A DNA stretch of 64,000 nucleotides, from assembly GCF_018334155.1 (NCBI RefSeq), contig NZ_JAGXTP010000001.1, positions 2,607,821 through 2,671,820 of the forward strand, written 5' to 3'. The translations under genes were made by a program, and so were the position numbers. Shown one piece after another: positions 15,797-25,430 of this stretch (within the stretch, counting starts at the first letter, position 1; the number at the start of each line of letters is the position of its first letter). The notes below the pieces were generated by a model. The model had not been told where the DNA came from. It worked only from the letters and a program-made list of their open reading frames with translations, and searched no databases. This DNA is from Devosia litorisediminis. GTDB taxonomy: Bacteria > Pseudomonadota > Alphaproteobacteria > Rhizobiales > Devosiaceae.

Positions 15797-18280
15797 TTGG
15801 CTGAACTGCCTGCCATCATCGCCGACTGGTTTGCCACCAAGTGCTGGGCACCACGGCAGCACCAGCTTGATGTTCTGGAAAGCTGGCAGGCAGGCGCCTC
15901 GGCGCTGCTGATTGCGCCCACCGGCGCGGGCAAGACACTGGCGGGTTTTCTGCCCAGCCTGACCGATCTGGTCCAGAGCGATCATGACGGGTTGCACACG
16001 CTCTATATCTCCCCGCTCAAGGCGCTGGCGGTGGATGTGCAGCGAAATCTGACCGGCCCGATCGACGAGATGGGTCTCAAGATCAAGGTCGAGACCCGCA
16101 CCGGGGATACACCGGCCAGCAAGCGTGCCCGGCAAAGGGCAAAGCCGCCGCATATCCTGCTAACCACCCCGGAACAGCTGTGCCTGTTGATCAGCCACCC
16201 GCATGCCGAGCTGTTCTTCGGTTCGCTCAAGCGCATAGTGCTCGACGAGCTGCACGCCCTGGTGACCTCCAAACGCGGCGAATTGCTGTCGCTGGCGCTA
16301 GCGCGCATTGCCACGCTGGCACCCGATCTGCAGATCACCGCGCTCAGCGCCACGGTGGCGCGACCAGACCTGTTGCGGGACTGGATCGCGCAGCCGGTTT
16401 CGGGCAAGCCAACCCATTTGCTGGAAGCTTCGGGTGGCGCGCCGCCCGTGCTCAAAATCCTCGAAACCGAACAGCGCCTGCCCTGGGCAGGGCATTCGGC
16501 GAATTACGCCCACGCCGAACTCTATGAGACCATCAAGCGGCATCGCACCACGCTGTTGTTCGTCAATACGCGCAGTCAGGCCGAACTGCTGTTTCAGGGG
16601 CTGTGGGCGGTCAATGAGGAATTACTGCCCATTGCGCTCCATCACGGCTCATTATCGGTTGAGCAACGCCGCAAGGTCGAGACCGCCATGGTTGCGGGCA
16701 CGCTCAAGGCGGTGGTGTGCACCTCCACCCTTGATCTGGGCATTGACTGGGGTGATGTCGATCTGGTGGTGCAGGTGGGGGCGCCAAAGGGCAGCTCGCG
16801 CATGCTGCAGCGCATTGGCCGCGCCAACCACCGGCTGGACGAGCCATCCAAAGCCATGCTGGTGCCGTCCAACCGCTTTGAGGTGCTCGAATGCGAGGCG
16901 GCGCTGGAGGCCGTCGCCGAGCGCCATCAGGACAGCGAAGACCCGGTCAATGGCGGCTATGACGTGTTGGCGCAGCATATTCTGGGTATGGCCTGTGCCG
17001 CGTCGTTTGCGGCAGACGATCTTTATGCCGAAATACGGCTCGCCTGGCCCTATCGTGATCTGGAACGCAGCCAGTTCGACCGCGTGCTCGAATTCGTGGC
17101 CACGGGTGGTTATGCGCTCAAGGCCTATGAGCGTTATGCCCGCCTCAAGCTGACCGAAAACGGCACCTGGCGCGTGGCCAATCCGCAGGTGGCCCAGCAA
17201 TATCGACTCAATATCGGCACCATTATCGAAGAGCCGATGGTGCGGGTGCGACTGGTGCGATCGCGTGGCTTCAAGAAAGGCCAGTCCAAGAGCCCCATCG
17301 GGGCGGGCGGGCGCGTGCTGGGTGAGATGGAAGAGTATTTCTTCGGCACGCTGCTGGTGGGCGACACCTTCATGTTTGGCGGCGAGATCGTGGCCTTTGA
17401 GGGCATGCGCGACAATGAGGCTTTCGTGTCGCGGGCGCAGGCGACCAATCCCAAGATACCATCCTATATGGGCGGCAAGTTTCCGCTCTCGACCTATCTG
17501 GCCGACCGGGTACGGCGGATCATGGATACGCCGGCAGACTGGGCCAAGCTGCCCGAGCAGGTGCGCGACTGGCTGGCTTTGCAGCGCGACGTGTCGGTGA
17601 TGCCCAAGCGCGACAGCCTGCTGGTCGAGACCTTTCCGCGTGGGGCACAGAACTATCTGGTGTGCTACCCGTTTGAGGGTCGGCTGGCGCACCAGACGCT
17701 GGGCATGTTGCTGACGCGGCGGCTGGAACGATCACGGGCGCGGCCGCTGGGCTTTGTCGCCAGCGAATATGCGCTGGCGATCTGGGGACTGGGCGATCTG
17801 TCAGCTTTGATCCGCACCGAGCGGCTATCGCTGGACGAGTTATTCTCCGAGGACATGCTGGGCGATGATCTGGAAGCCTGGCTGGATGAATCGGCACTGA
17901 TGAAACGCACCTTCCGCAATTGCGCGATCATTGCCGGGTTGATCGAACGTCGACATCCGGGCCGCGAGAAAAGTGGCCGGCAGATCACCATGAGCTCGGA
18001 CCTGATCTATGACGTGCTCTATCAGCACGAGCCCGATCACATATTGATCCAGGCGACCCGTCGTGACGCGGCGCGGGGACTGCTCGATATTGAACGGCTG
18101 GGCGACATGCTGGCGCGCATTCGCGGCCATATCGTGCACAAGCCGCTGAACCGGATTTCACCACTTGCGGTACCGGTGATGCTCGATATCGGCAAGGAGC
18201 CGATTTTCGGCGAGGGGCGCGAATCGGCTATGGCTGATGCCGCAGATGAACTGATGCGTGAGGCGCTTGGGCAATCTTGA
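15797..18280 (+). CDS. Ligase-associated DEXH-box helicase (Lhr-like)
   Basis: About 827 residues of a superfamily 2 ATP-dependent 3'-5' helicase. Visible motifs are the Q-motif region (PRQHQLDVLESW), Walker A (APTGAGKT), DELH for motif II (VLDELHAL), SAT (LSATVA), and motif VI (QRIGRANHR). A winged-helix and Lhr core follow. It belongs to the ligase-associated DNA damage response set. TTG at 15797 is chosen as start because GGCGGAG lies 7 bases upstream; GTG codons at 15746 and 15755 are alternatives. The PdeM nuclease gene overlaps its end. No DNA ligase or associated exonuclease gene is nearby, unlike many such clusters. Confidence 0.93.
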   Translation: MAELPAIIADWFATKCWAPRQHQLDVLESWQAGASALLIAPTGAGKTLAGFLPSLTDLVQSDHDGLHTLYISPLKALAVDVQRNLTGPIDEMGLKIKVETRTGDTPASKRARQRAKPPHILLTTPEQLCLLISHPHAELFFGSLKRIVLDELHALVTSKRGELLSLALARIATLAPDLQITALSATVARPDLLRDWIAQPVSGKPTHLLEASGGAPPVLKILETEQRLPWAGHSANYAHAELYETIKRHRTTLLFVNTRSQAELLFQGLWAVNEELLPIALHHGSLSVEQRRKVETAMVAGTLKAVVCTSTLDLGIDWGDVDLVVQVGAPKGSSRMLQRIGRANHRLDEPSKAMLVPSNRFEVLECEAALEAVAERHQDSEDPVNGGYDVLAQHILGMACAASFAADDLYAEIRLAWPYRDLERSQFDRVLEFVATGGYALKAYERYARLKLTENGTWRVANPQVAQQYRLNIGTIIEEPMVRVRLVRSRGFKKGQSKSPIGAGGRVLGEMEEYFFGTLLVGDTFMFGGEIVAFEGMRDNEAFVSRAQATNPKIPSYMGGKFPLSTYLADRVRRIMDTPADWAKLPEQVRDWLALQRDVSVMPKRDSLLVETFPRGAQNYLVCYPFEGRLAHQTLGMLLTRRLERSRARPLGFVASEYALAIWGLGDLSALIRTERLSLDELFSEDMLGDDLEAWLDESALMKRTFRNCAIIAGLIERRHPGREKSGRQITMSSDLIYDVLYQHEPDHILIQATRRDAARGLLDIERLGDMLARIRGHIVHKPLNRISPLAVPVMLDIGKEPIFGEGRESAMADAADELMREALGQS

Positions 18281-18984
18281 GCCAGGTCCAATATCAAGCC
18301 GAGATGACGGAGACACCGGTCTTGCGCTTTGCCGGCCATAATTTTGAACCCCTGCCTTCCGGCGCGCTGTACTGGCATAGCCGGCAGACGTTGCTGGTTG
18401 CCGATCTGCATCTGGAGAAGATGAGCAGCTTTGCCAGACGCGGGCAGATGCTGCCGCCTTATGATACCGGCATGACGCTTTCTCGGTTGGAGGCCGATCT
18501 GCGACGTACCGGCGCGCAGCGTCTGGTCTCGCTGGGTGACAGCTTCCATCGCGATGAGGGCACCACCACGCTCAGCGAGACGGACCGCGCACGGTTGGAC
18601 CGGTTGACGGGGCTGGCGGAATGGCTCTGGCTGGCAGGCAATCACGATCCGCGCCCGCACGTACTGGGCGGACAGTGTCGAAACGAGGTTACGCTGGACG
18701 GGCTGGTTCTCACACACGAGCCGCGCCGAGGCACCGTTGGATTGATGGCGGGACATTTGCACCCGGCAGCCCATATCCAGATCGAAGGGCGCTCAACGCG
18801 TCGTCCGTGCTTCGTGCATGACAATCGGCTGATGATCCTGCCCGCCTATGGCGCCTCGACGGGGTCGATCAATATCCTGTCGGCAGCCTTTAACGGTCTG
18901 TTTCATCTGCCGGGGCTGGAAGTGACCATGCTGGGCAAGGATCGCACCTATCCGGTCAGTCCCAAGCGGCTGGTCCGCAACTGA
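18277..18984 (+). CDS. pdeM: Ligase-associated endonuclease PdeM
   Basis: A metallophosphoesterase of 235 residues from a TTG that overlaps the helicase stop, or 226 from the ATG at 18304. Metal-binding motifs are VADLHLEK, LGDSFHRDE, GNHD (LAGNHDPRP), THEP and GHLHPAA. PdeM-type enzymes act as nucleases in a DNA damage response together with the Lhr-like helicase, and the tight overlap supports a shared function. The start is uncertain because neither candidate has a clear ribosome binding site; translation may depend on coupling to the helicase gene. Confidence 0.92.
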   Translation: MSQVQYQAEMTETPVLRFAGHNFEPLPSGALYWHSRQTLLVADLHLEKMSSFARRGQMLPPYDTGMTLSRLEADLRRTGAQRLVSLGDSFHRDEGTTTLSETDRARLDRLTGLAEWLWLAGNHDPRPHVLGGQCRNEVTLDGLVLTHEPRRGTVGLMAGHLHPAAHIQIEGRSTRRPCFVHDNRLMILPAYGASTGSINILSAAFNGLFHLPGLEVTMLGKDRTYPVSPKRLVRN

Positions 18985-19746
18985 TCAGCGCTTGAACAGC
19001 ACGCCACCAAGCCAGCCGGTAAACAAGGCCAGAATGACGCAGACCAGACCATAGAGCAGCGGCTGCTGCACGGCAGACAGGGCGATAAAGCGTTCAAAGC
19101 CAATCTTTCGCACCGAAAAACCCTCGGACTTCCGGGCGATAATTTCGCCCTGCTTGAAGACGTAGGTCAGCGCGATATAGGGCCCCGGCGGCGCATTGCT
19201 GGGCAGCGTCAGGCGGGCCGAATAGAAATTGTCGGACAGGAAATTGACGCCATTTTCCTGAATGCCGAACAGCCCCTCCTCGCGCATCAGCCGAACCAGT
19301 TGGGGGCTGAAAACAGCAGTTTTCCACCAGTCGGCCGTACTTGTGGCCAGTGTCAGGGCCTCGGGCAGGATGGCGTTGGCCGTCAGGGTGGTGACGTCGG
19401 TAATGTCCGTCAGTTTGTCGCTGGAGAGCACATGGAAGTAGCTGGGGAAGTTGTCGAATTCGACCTGATCGGTGTTCAACCAGATACCGAAATTGTGGGT
19501 TTTTTCGCGCGCGACACGGTTCTGTGTCGGCCCCAGCACCACGACCACAACGTGGAAGGGGCCGGTGACAAACTTCTGATCGGAGCCAGCATCTGGCGCA
19601 ATGGTGCCGAAGAAGGTCATCCTCTCGCCATCAAAGCTGGAGGTGATCTCGACGCTATCATTGGAGAGCTGGGAAACGAGGCGCTCGGCATGCGCTGAGG
19701 AGATCAGCAGCGTTGTCAGGATCGCGATGACAAGAAACCGGATCAT
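18985..19746 (-). CDS. TIGR02186-type membrane-anchored periplasmic protein
   Basis: A 253-residue protein with an N-terminal signal peptide (MIRFLVIAILTTLLISSAHA) and a C-terminal membrane helix (LLYGLVCVILALFTGWLGGVLF). The periplasmic domain has many short beta strands and a VVVVLGP motif. I recognise it as the family found next to TauE/SafE genes in Alphaproteobacteria (TIGR02186). Its start overlaps the stop of the TauE-type gene, so the two are co-translated. It may be an accessory subunit of that exporter; direct function is unknown. Confidence 0.85.
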   Translation of the reverse strand: MIRFLVIAILTTLLISSAHAERLVSQLSNDSVEITSSFDGERMTFFGTIAPDAGSDQKFVTGPFHVVVVVLGPTQNRVAREKTHNFGIWLNTDQVEFDNFPSYFHVLSSDKLTDITDVTTLTANAILPEALTLATSTADWWKTAVFSPQLVRLMREEGLFGIQENGVNFLSDNFYSARLTLPSNAPPGPYIALTYVFKQGEIIARKSEGFSVRKIGFERFIALSAVQQPLLYGLVCVILALFTGWLGGVLFKR

Positions 19747-20669
19747 TGGCTACCTCCGACCACCGCCATGCTGAACACGTCAGCTGGGGTGAGGATCAGC
19801 GAAACACCAAAGCGGATCGCCACGGCCAGAACGAGCAGCGCCAGCAGGCCGCGCAATTGCTCGCCTCGCAGATACTTGCCGGCCGATGCGCCGAACTGGG
19901 CGCCGGCGGTGCCGCCCACCATCAGGCAGAAGGCGAGCAGAATATCGACGCTCTGACTCTGCACGGCATGCAGGATGGTGGTCGCGGCCATCATGGCAAC
20001 CACCTGCGCCAGCGAAGTGCCGATGACAATGCTACCGGGCACACGCAGCAGATAGACCAACGCGGGCACCATGATGAAGCCACCGCCAATGCCCAACAGC
20101 GAGCCAACGAAGCCGATAAACAGCCCAATCAGCAGGACAGGCAGCACACTGATATAAAGGCGCGACTTCTTGAAGCGCACGCGTAGCGGCAGACCGTGAA
20201 TCCAGTTGTGCTGATTGGGCAGGCGTTCGCGCACCACCACGCCCTTGCGTGACTTGAGCAGCGAGCGCGCCGACTCCACCAGCATCAGCGTACCGACCGA
20301 ACCGAGCAGCACCAGAAAGCCAACGGAAATGACCACATCGAGCTGACCGGCATCGCGCAGCATGTCAAACGCAGCCACGCCACCAATGGCACCCATAATG
20401 CCGGAAATAATCAGATACAGAGCGAGATGAAGGTCTATGCCGCCGCGTCGATAGTGTCCGAGGGCGCCAGAAGTCGATGCCGCGACGACCTGGCCGGTTA
20501 CCGAAGCAACAGCGACAGGTGCGGGAACACCAGAGAAAATCAGCAAGGGAGTCAGCAGGAAACCACCGCCGACCCCAAACAGGCCCGACAGGAATCCGAC
20601 TGCCCCTCCGATCCCCACGAGAAAGAAGAGGTTCACGGAAAGTTCGGCGATCGGCAGATAGATCTGCAA
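19743..20669 (-). CDS. TauE/SafE family sulfite/organosulfonate exporter
   Basis: A 308-residue membrane protein with about eight membrane segments in two repeats, each with a Gly-rich re-entrant motif: GFLSGLFGVGGGFLLTPLL (residues 25-43) and GFVGSLLGIGGGFIMVPALV. These are signatures of the TauE/SafE family, which moves sulfite, sulfoacetate or related anions. It forms an operon with the TIGR02186 gene. No taurine or sulfur oxidation genes are close, so the substrate stays open. Confidence 0.93.
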   Translation of the reverse strand: MQIYLPIAELSVNLFFLVGIGGAVGFLSGLFGVGGGFLLTPLLIFSGVPAPVAVASVTGQVVAASTSGALGHYRRGGIDLHLALYLIISGIMGAIGGVAAFDMLRDAGQLDVVISVGFLVLLGSVGTLMLVESARSLLKSRKGVVVRERLPNQHNWIHGLPLRVRFKKSRLYISVLPVLLIGLFIGFVGSLLGIGGGFIMVPALVYLLRVPGSIVIGTSLAQVVAMMAATTILHAVQSQSVDILLAFCLMVGGTAGAQFGASAGKYLRGEQLRGLLALLVLAVAIRFGVSLILTPADVFSMAVVGGSQ

Positions 20670-20739
20670 GACCCTGGTTCCGTTCGAAACAACTACATCG
20701 CAACGACCCTACAGGATCGTCCGTCAACAATAAGTCAAA

Positions 20740-20766
20740 GGCTCCCACCTTTTACAGGCAGGAGCC
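20740..20766 (-). terminator. Probable terminator after the podJ-like gene
   Basis: On the minus strand a 10-bp stem with two G-U pairs and a 7-base loop (TGTAAAA) lies 57 bases past the podJ-like stop codon. The following TTTG is a weak U-tract, so efficiency is uncertain. Confidence 0.5.
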
Positions 20767-20822
20767 CCACTATTTTTGCGCTGTATGGCGCATAAGGCAC
20801 ACAGTCAGAATACGCTTTGATG

Positions 20823-23800
20823 TCAGACCGGCTGACTGCCCAGAACGGCGAGCAGACGCGGGTTGATCACGCCGGTTTCACTCATGCCGGTGCCCCGCTC
20901 GAATGTGCGAATGGCTTCGGCAGTCTTGGGACCAACCAGACCGTCAGGGGTGCCGATGTCAAAGCCCAACTTCGCCAGCGCCATCTGCACCTTGGTGATC
21001 ACTTCACGCGAGGTGATGGGTTCGCCGGCCACGAACTTGTCGGACCACGTCCCGATGGGCGCAAAATTGGCAGCCAGGTTGATCGGTGCTGACTTCCAGG
21101 CAGCCACCTCGGCCCCGACGCGGCTGACGGCTTCTGCGCTGAGCGACTTGGCGATATCTTCGCGTGCCTTGGCAGCGTCGGCGTCGCCCCCAAGGGCAGC
21201 CAGGGAGAACCATTTATAGGACTGCTCGAAATCTTGGGTAACGCCAAGACCGCGGGCATAGAGCATGCCCAGATTGAACTGGCTGTCGGTCATGCCGCGT
21301 GCGGCCGCCTGGGCGAACCATTCGGCTGCAGTTTCAAAGGCCTGCTCGCCCATCTGCCCGCTGGCATAGAGTGCCGCCAGATTATGCATGGCCATGCGGT
21401 TGTCGGCATCGGCAGCGCGCTGATACCAGAGCTTGGCCAGTTCGAGATCTTTATCAACGCCGGTACCGGTCTCATAGAGATTGCCCAGGCGATACTGCGC
21501 GGGCACGAAACCCTGCGCTGCCGAGCGTTCATACCAGACGGCGGCTTCTTCATAGCTCTGATCGACAGCGCGACCTTCGCTAAAGATGGCAGCCACTTCG
21601 AACTGAGCCTTGGCGTCGCCATCGGCAGCGGCCTGACGCAGTTCAACTGGTCCGACGGATTCGGTCGGCAGATCAAAGGTCTCGGGAATGGTAATCTTGC
21701 CACCAATGCTGCCCGTAGTGGCGGGCACGTCACCCATGGCGCCGTTCGGGGCAAAGGTCGCGCCGTTGCCACCGGTACTGGCCAGCAGCGATGGCGGCAT
21801 TGGCGTGGTGGCCACATTGGAGCGGCTGAAGCTGGACACGTTGGGGTTGATCGAGGCCGTCGCGGTATCATCGACCATATCGATGACGCGCGGCTCGGGC
21901 CGGACCAGCGATACGTCCTGCGATGCGGTTGGCTCACCAGCAGGCGCGGCAGGGGCCGCGGCGGGTGCGGGCTCTTCGACGGCTGCCTGTTGTGGCTGTG
22001 CAGGCGCCATGCGCTGCATGACCAGATTGAGGGCCAGCATGGAGACAGCCACCAGCGTAGCGGCCAGCAGCAGCGGCCTGCGGTGGCGCACCAGGAAATT
22101 GGGCTGCGTGTCTGTGTCGGGCTCGGCAGTCACGCCGGCCGAGGTGACGGCATCAACTGCGGGAGCCTTGGGCTCGGACTTGCCCAGACGGATCCGGCGC
22201 TTGGGCTTTTCGACCTTGGCTGGTTTCTCCGCCTTGGCAGGCTTTTCGACTTTGACTGGCTTTTCTGGGGTCGGCTTGACGTCCGGCTCGCGCAAGAGCG
22301 GCGCTGGCTCGGATGCCTTGTCGGGCATGAAGCGCGACAGGGCGCGGCTGATGACTGAGCCGCCGGCAACTTCAGGGACCGCAGTTTCGGCACGCGCACG
22401 CTGGGCGCGACGGGCGGCGGCCACGAAGGTGCTGGTACTGTTCTGGCTAGCCTGAGCTTCAGCGGGCGATACCGCAGGCGCAGACGACTTGAAGGACTCA
22501 GCGCCCGACGGGGAAAAGCTGGACTGCGGGCGCGGTGGACGCTCCACGCTGCCTGGATCAAAGGCGGGGCGGTCTACTGGCGTGGTTGCGGTTGGCTTTT
22601 CGACAAACGCAGCTGGGGCTTCTGGTCTTGCTGTCTGGGGCGGCGCCTCGGGCTCGTGTGCCATTGGCGGCGGCTGGGTAGCGCCAACCTTGGCAGCCAG
22701 AGCCGAGCGGACAGGGCCGGCATTCTTGAAGCCGGGATCAACCAGTGGTGCGTCATCGCCCGGATTGGCGGGCATGGCATCATCGTCGTCGTCAGACGGC
22801 GCAGTGCCCAGAGCAGACAGCATGGCTTCGAGCCGCTCGGCGCGGCTTTCTCCGGGCGCTTCAGTGGGCGGTGTGGTCAGACCAAAACTAGTCGAAGATC
22901 TGGTGGCTGGCTGGGCGGGTTGAATTTCAGCCGCAGTGGGCGCAGTCGGGGCGGATGCAGCCGCACGATTGGTGAGCACCGCTTCGAGCCGCGTCAGGCG
23001 CTCGGCGGTATCCTTGCCAGCTGTGTTGAACAGCGCCGTCATGCGCTCTTCTAGTGCATTCATGCCGTCGGGACTCATCCCGGCAGCAGCCGGGGTCGAT
23101 TTGGCGACGGCCTGCGAGGTGCGTTCAGCAACCAGTTCGGCCAGGGTTTCGTAGTCGGGGGTTTTGCCAGCGCTCTTGATCATGCCGGCCAGGCGGTCTT
23201 CAATGCTCTTGAGGCTGTCCGGACCGAACATGGCGACTGGTGCGGGTGCCTTGCGGGTCAGGGCATCGCTGGTGCGCTCGGCAACCAGTGTTGCAACGGC
23301 CTCGATATCGGCGGCATCGCTGGAGTCCGAATAGAGCTTGGCCAGGCCATTGAGCTGGGCGCCGGTTTCATCCATGCGCTGCATCAGCAGCTTGAGCTGG
23401 CTTTCAACATTGGCGCTGTCTGCGGCCGGCTGGATGCGCTCGGAGAGGGCGCCAATCTGGCTTTCAATCCGGTCAAAGCGCGGCTCCATGCCCGAAAGCA
23501 CAGCTTCGCGAAGGGCCGATACATCCTGCTTGAGACCAGCAACGTCGCCATTGGCGACCTCGAAATCGCCAATACGGGCGGCCAGGGCATCAACCTTGCT
23601 GATCAGCGCGCCAGGGGCCGCATCGCCATTGTGCATGGCCTGGGTAAAGGCGGCCATCTCGGCTGTCAGTCGTTCGAAGTCGCCTGAGGGCAGACCGATG
23701 TTCTTTTCGATGGAATCAATGCGGTCATAGACATTGCGCACGCTGGCTTCGATGGCCTGCATGGTGGGGACAAGGCTCGCGGCGCCTTCCGTCTGCGGTG

Positions 23801-24548
23801 CAGCGGCGATCCGATCCTCGCGGACGATCTCGCGCTCCATTTGCTGGGCCTGCAGTTCGGCAAGCTTGCCCACTGTGCTGGACACGTCATCAAGGCGCTT
23901 GTTGATGGCGGTCAGGTCCACCTTGGGACCCTGCTCGATCAACTGGGCCAGTGCGCCGATCTGGGATTCGAGGCGCTTGACCTGACCGGTTTCGCCGACG
24001 GCACCGGCAAGCAGTTCCACGACATGGGTAAGCTGCTCAACCTGGCTGGCAACTTCGTGCACGCTGCCATGGTTGTTACGCTGCGATTTCAGTTCGGTTT
24101 CAAGCCGACCAAGGCGACCCGAGAGGCCACCGACCAAGGAATTGAGTTCACGGAATTCAGGGGTATCGACAACACGACGCCCCAACCCGGCCGCGGTGCC
24201 CGACATCTGTCGGCCGCGAATTTCGGCGATGGCGCTGGCCAGCGCGTCGTCTTCATCATCGTGATGGGCGGCTTCATCGCGTTCGCTGAAACGATCAACG
24301 GCACGCTTGACGGTGCGCAGAGCCTCGCGACGGCGGACGGCAGGTTCGGGGCCGATCACCTGATCGCGCAGATTGCGGACGCGCTGGGTCAGCCCCGTCA
24401 GGGCGGGCTCGGGCTCTTCGATCTGGGCGTAGCGCCCCTCAACCTGATCAAGCAGGGCTACCAGTTCACCACGCAAGGCCTGCCACTCGCCCGGCTGCGG
24501 TTCACGAGCCGGGTCGGTCATATCCTGAAAAGAGTGCGCGCGGGCCAT
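20823..24548 (-). CDS. podJ: PodJ-like polarity protein (coiled coil, TM, Sel1, peptidoglycan-binding)
   Basis: A 1241-residue protein with the PodJ order of parts: a long cytoplasmic coiled-coil region (about residues 100-480), a Pro/Ala-rich linker (about 540-790), one membrane helix (about 820-842), periplasmic Sel1-like repeats (about 974-1126, for example AQYRLGNLYETGTGVDKDLELAKLWYQRAA) and a C-terminal peptidoglycan-binding domain (about 1180-1236). PodJ marks a cell pole in Caulobacter and Agrobacterium. A CtrA-like box 78 bases before the start codon supports cell-cycle control. The symbol rests on architecture, as coiled coils diverge quickly. Confidence 0.8.
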   Translation of the reverse strand: MARAHSFQDMTDPAREPQPGEWQALRGELVALLDQVEGRYAQIEEPEPALTGLTQRVRNLRDQVIGPEPAVRRREALRTVKRAVDRFSERDEAAHHDDEDDALASAIAEIRGRQMSGTAAGLGRRVVDTPEFRELNSLVGGLSGRLGRLETELKSQRNNHGSVHEVASQVEQLTHVVELLAGAVGETGQVKRLESQIGALAQLIEQGPKVDLTAINKRLDDVSSTVGKLAELQAQQMEREIVREDRIAAAPQTEGAASLVPTMQAIEASVRNVYDRIDSIEKNIGLPSGDFERLTAEMAAFTQAMHNGDAAPGALISKVDALAARIGDFEVANGDVAGLKQDVSALREAVLSGMEPRFDRIESQIGALSERIQPAADSANVESQLKLLMQRMDETGAQLNGLAKLYSDSSDAADIEAVATLVAERTSDALTRKAPAPVAMFGPDSLKSIEDRLAGMIKSAGKTPDYETLAELVAERTSQAVAKSTPAAAGMSPDGMNALEERMTALFNTAGKDTAERLTRLEAVLTNRAAASAPTAPTAAEIQPAQPATRSSTSFGLTTPPTEAPGESRAERLEAMLSALGTAPSDDDDDAMPANPGDDAPLVDPGFKNAGPVRSALAAKVGATQPPPMAHEPEAPPQTARPEAPAAFVEKPTATTPVDRPAFDPGSVERPPRPQSSFSPSGAESFKSSAPAVSPAEAQASQNSTSTFVAAARRAQRARAETAVPEVAGGSVISRALSRFMPDKASEPAPLLREPDVKPTPEKPVKVEKPAKAEKPAKVEKPKRRIRLGKSEPKAPAVDAVTSAGVTAEPDTDTQPNFLVRHRRPLLLAATLVAVSMLALNLVMQRMAPAQPQQAAVEEPAPAAAPAAPAGEPTASQDVSLVRPEPRVIDMVDDTATASINPNVSSFSRSNVATTPMPPSLLASTGGNGATFAPNGAMGDVPATTGSIGGKITIPETFDLPTESVGPVELRQAAADGDAKAQFEVAAIFSEGRAVDQSYEEAAVWYERSAAQGFVPAQYRLGNLYETGTGVDKDLELAKLWYQRAADADNRMAMHNLAALYASGQMGEQAFETAAEWFAQAAARGMTDSQFNLGMLYARGLGVTQDFEQSYKWFSLAALGGDADAAKAREDIAKSLSAEAVSRVGAEVAAWKSAPINLAANFAPIGTWSDKFVAGEPITSREVITKVQMALAKLGFDIGTPDGLVGPKTAEAIRTFERGTGMSETGVINPRLLAVLGSQPV

Positions 24549-24625
24549 AAACGATACCTGTCATGAAAAGACGGTCCCCCCCCCGCGATTCAACACGAAG
24601 GTATGACGCTCACTCTTGGGATTTT

Positions 24626-24644
24626 ATGGTAAAGAACCCGTTAA
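24626..24644 (-). promoter_or_regulatory. CtrA-like box upstream of the podJ-like gene
   Basis: On the minus strand the sequence is TTAA, 7 bases, TTTACCAT. The CtrA consensus is TTAA-N7-TTAACCAT, so only one base differs. It lies 78 bases before the podJ-like start codon; an extra TTAA half-site lies just upstream. Confidence 0.55.
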
Positions 24645-24758
24645 GCATTGCCGCATTAAGCCAGTGCCGGACCCCTAGAGAGCTGATTTTCTAGTGGTTT
24701 ACGACTACAGGGTGACGATACACCCCTATTGTCCACGCGCTGGGAGGCCGACGCCAAT

Positions 24759-25430
24759 ATGACACGCCGCCGTATCATCATCGTTGACGACCATCCGCTG
24801 TTCCGCGCTGCCTTGCGCCAAACCCTTTCTGGTGGCGATGCAACCGTGACGGTCGAAGAGGCAGGTGATCTGGCTGGCTTGAGCTCTGCGCTCGACGCTG
24901 ATCGCGATTGCGATCTGGTGCTACTGGACCTCAACATGCCCGGCGTGCGGGGGTTTTCGGGGCTCTTGCTGCTGCGGGCGCAATATCCCGATATTCCCGT
25001 AATGATCATTTCTGCGGTTGAGGACAGCACGGTTGTGCGCCGCGCGTTCGAGTTGGGAGCTGCGGGCTATCTGCACAAATCTGTGGGGCCAACAGAAATC
25101 CGTCGCGCCATCGAAACCGTGCTCTCGGGCGAAGTGTTCGTGCCCGAAGGGACGACGCTGAGCGGCGATGATGATCACACGGCCCTGATGCGCCGCCTGT
25201 CAACGCTCACGCCGCAGCAGGTCCGCGTGCTGATGATGCTCAGTGACGGGCTGATGAACAAGCAAATCGCCTATGAGCTGACCATCTCGGAAGCCACGGT
25301 CAAGGCGCATGTCTCTGCCATTCTGCAAAAGCTGGACGTCGATAGCCGCACCCAGGCGGTGATCGCGGCGGCGCGGATTGAGGATGGCCAGTTCGAGGCG
25401 CTGTTTTCCACGGGCCCCGAAAAAGTCTAA
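24759..25430 (+). CDS. NarL/LuxR-family response regulator
   Basis: A 223-residue regulator. The receiver keeps the acidic pair (IIIVDDHPLF), the phosphoacceptor (LVLLDLNMPG, Asp near residue 56) and Lys (YLHKSVGP). The C-terminal LuxR helix-turn-helix is LTPQQVRVLMMLSDGLMNKQIAYELTISEATVKAHVSAILQKL. ATG at 24759 is preferred over a TTG at 24729 since GGGAGG lies upstream of it and the protein then starts at the first receiver strand. No kinase gene is adjacent, so it is an orphan here. It converges with pyrD with a 4-base overlap. Confidence 0.92.
   Translation: MTRRRIIIVDDHPLFRAALRQTLSGGDATVTVEEAGDLAGLSSALDADRDCDLVLLDLNMPGVRGFSGLLLLRAQYPDIPVMIISAVEDSTVVRRAFELGAAGYLHKSVGPTEIRRAIETVLSGEVFVPEGTTLSGDDDHTALMRRLSTLTPQQVRVLMMLSDGLMNKQIAYELTISEATVKAHVSAILQKLDVDSRTQAVIAAARIEDGQFEALFSTGPEKV

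Noticed and set aside
16652..17692. 346-codon minus-strand frame inside the Lhr-like helicase gene
   Set aside because: No recognisable motif; codon use is that of an antisense frame of a GC-rich gene.
24576..24584. Run of nine C residues before the podJ-like start
   Set aside because: Intergenic homopolymer; it may be a sequencing artefact but does not alter any gene, and phase variation cannot be argued from one sequence.
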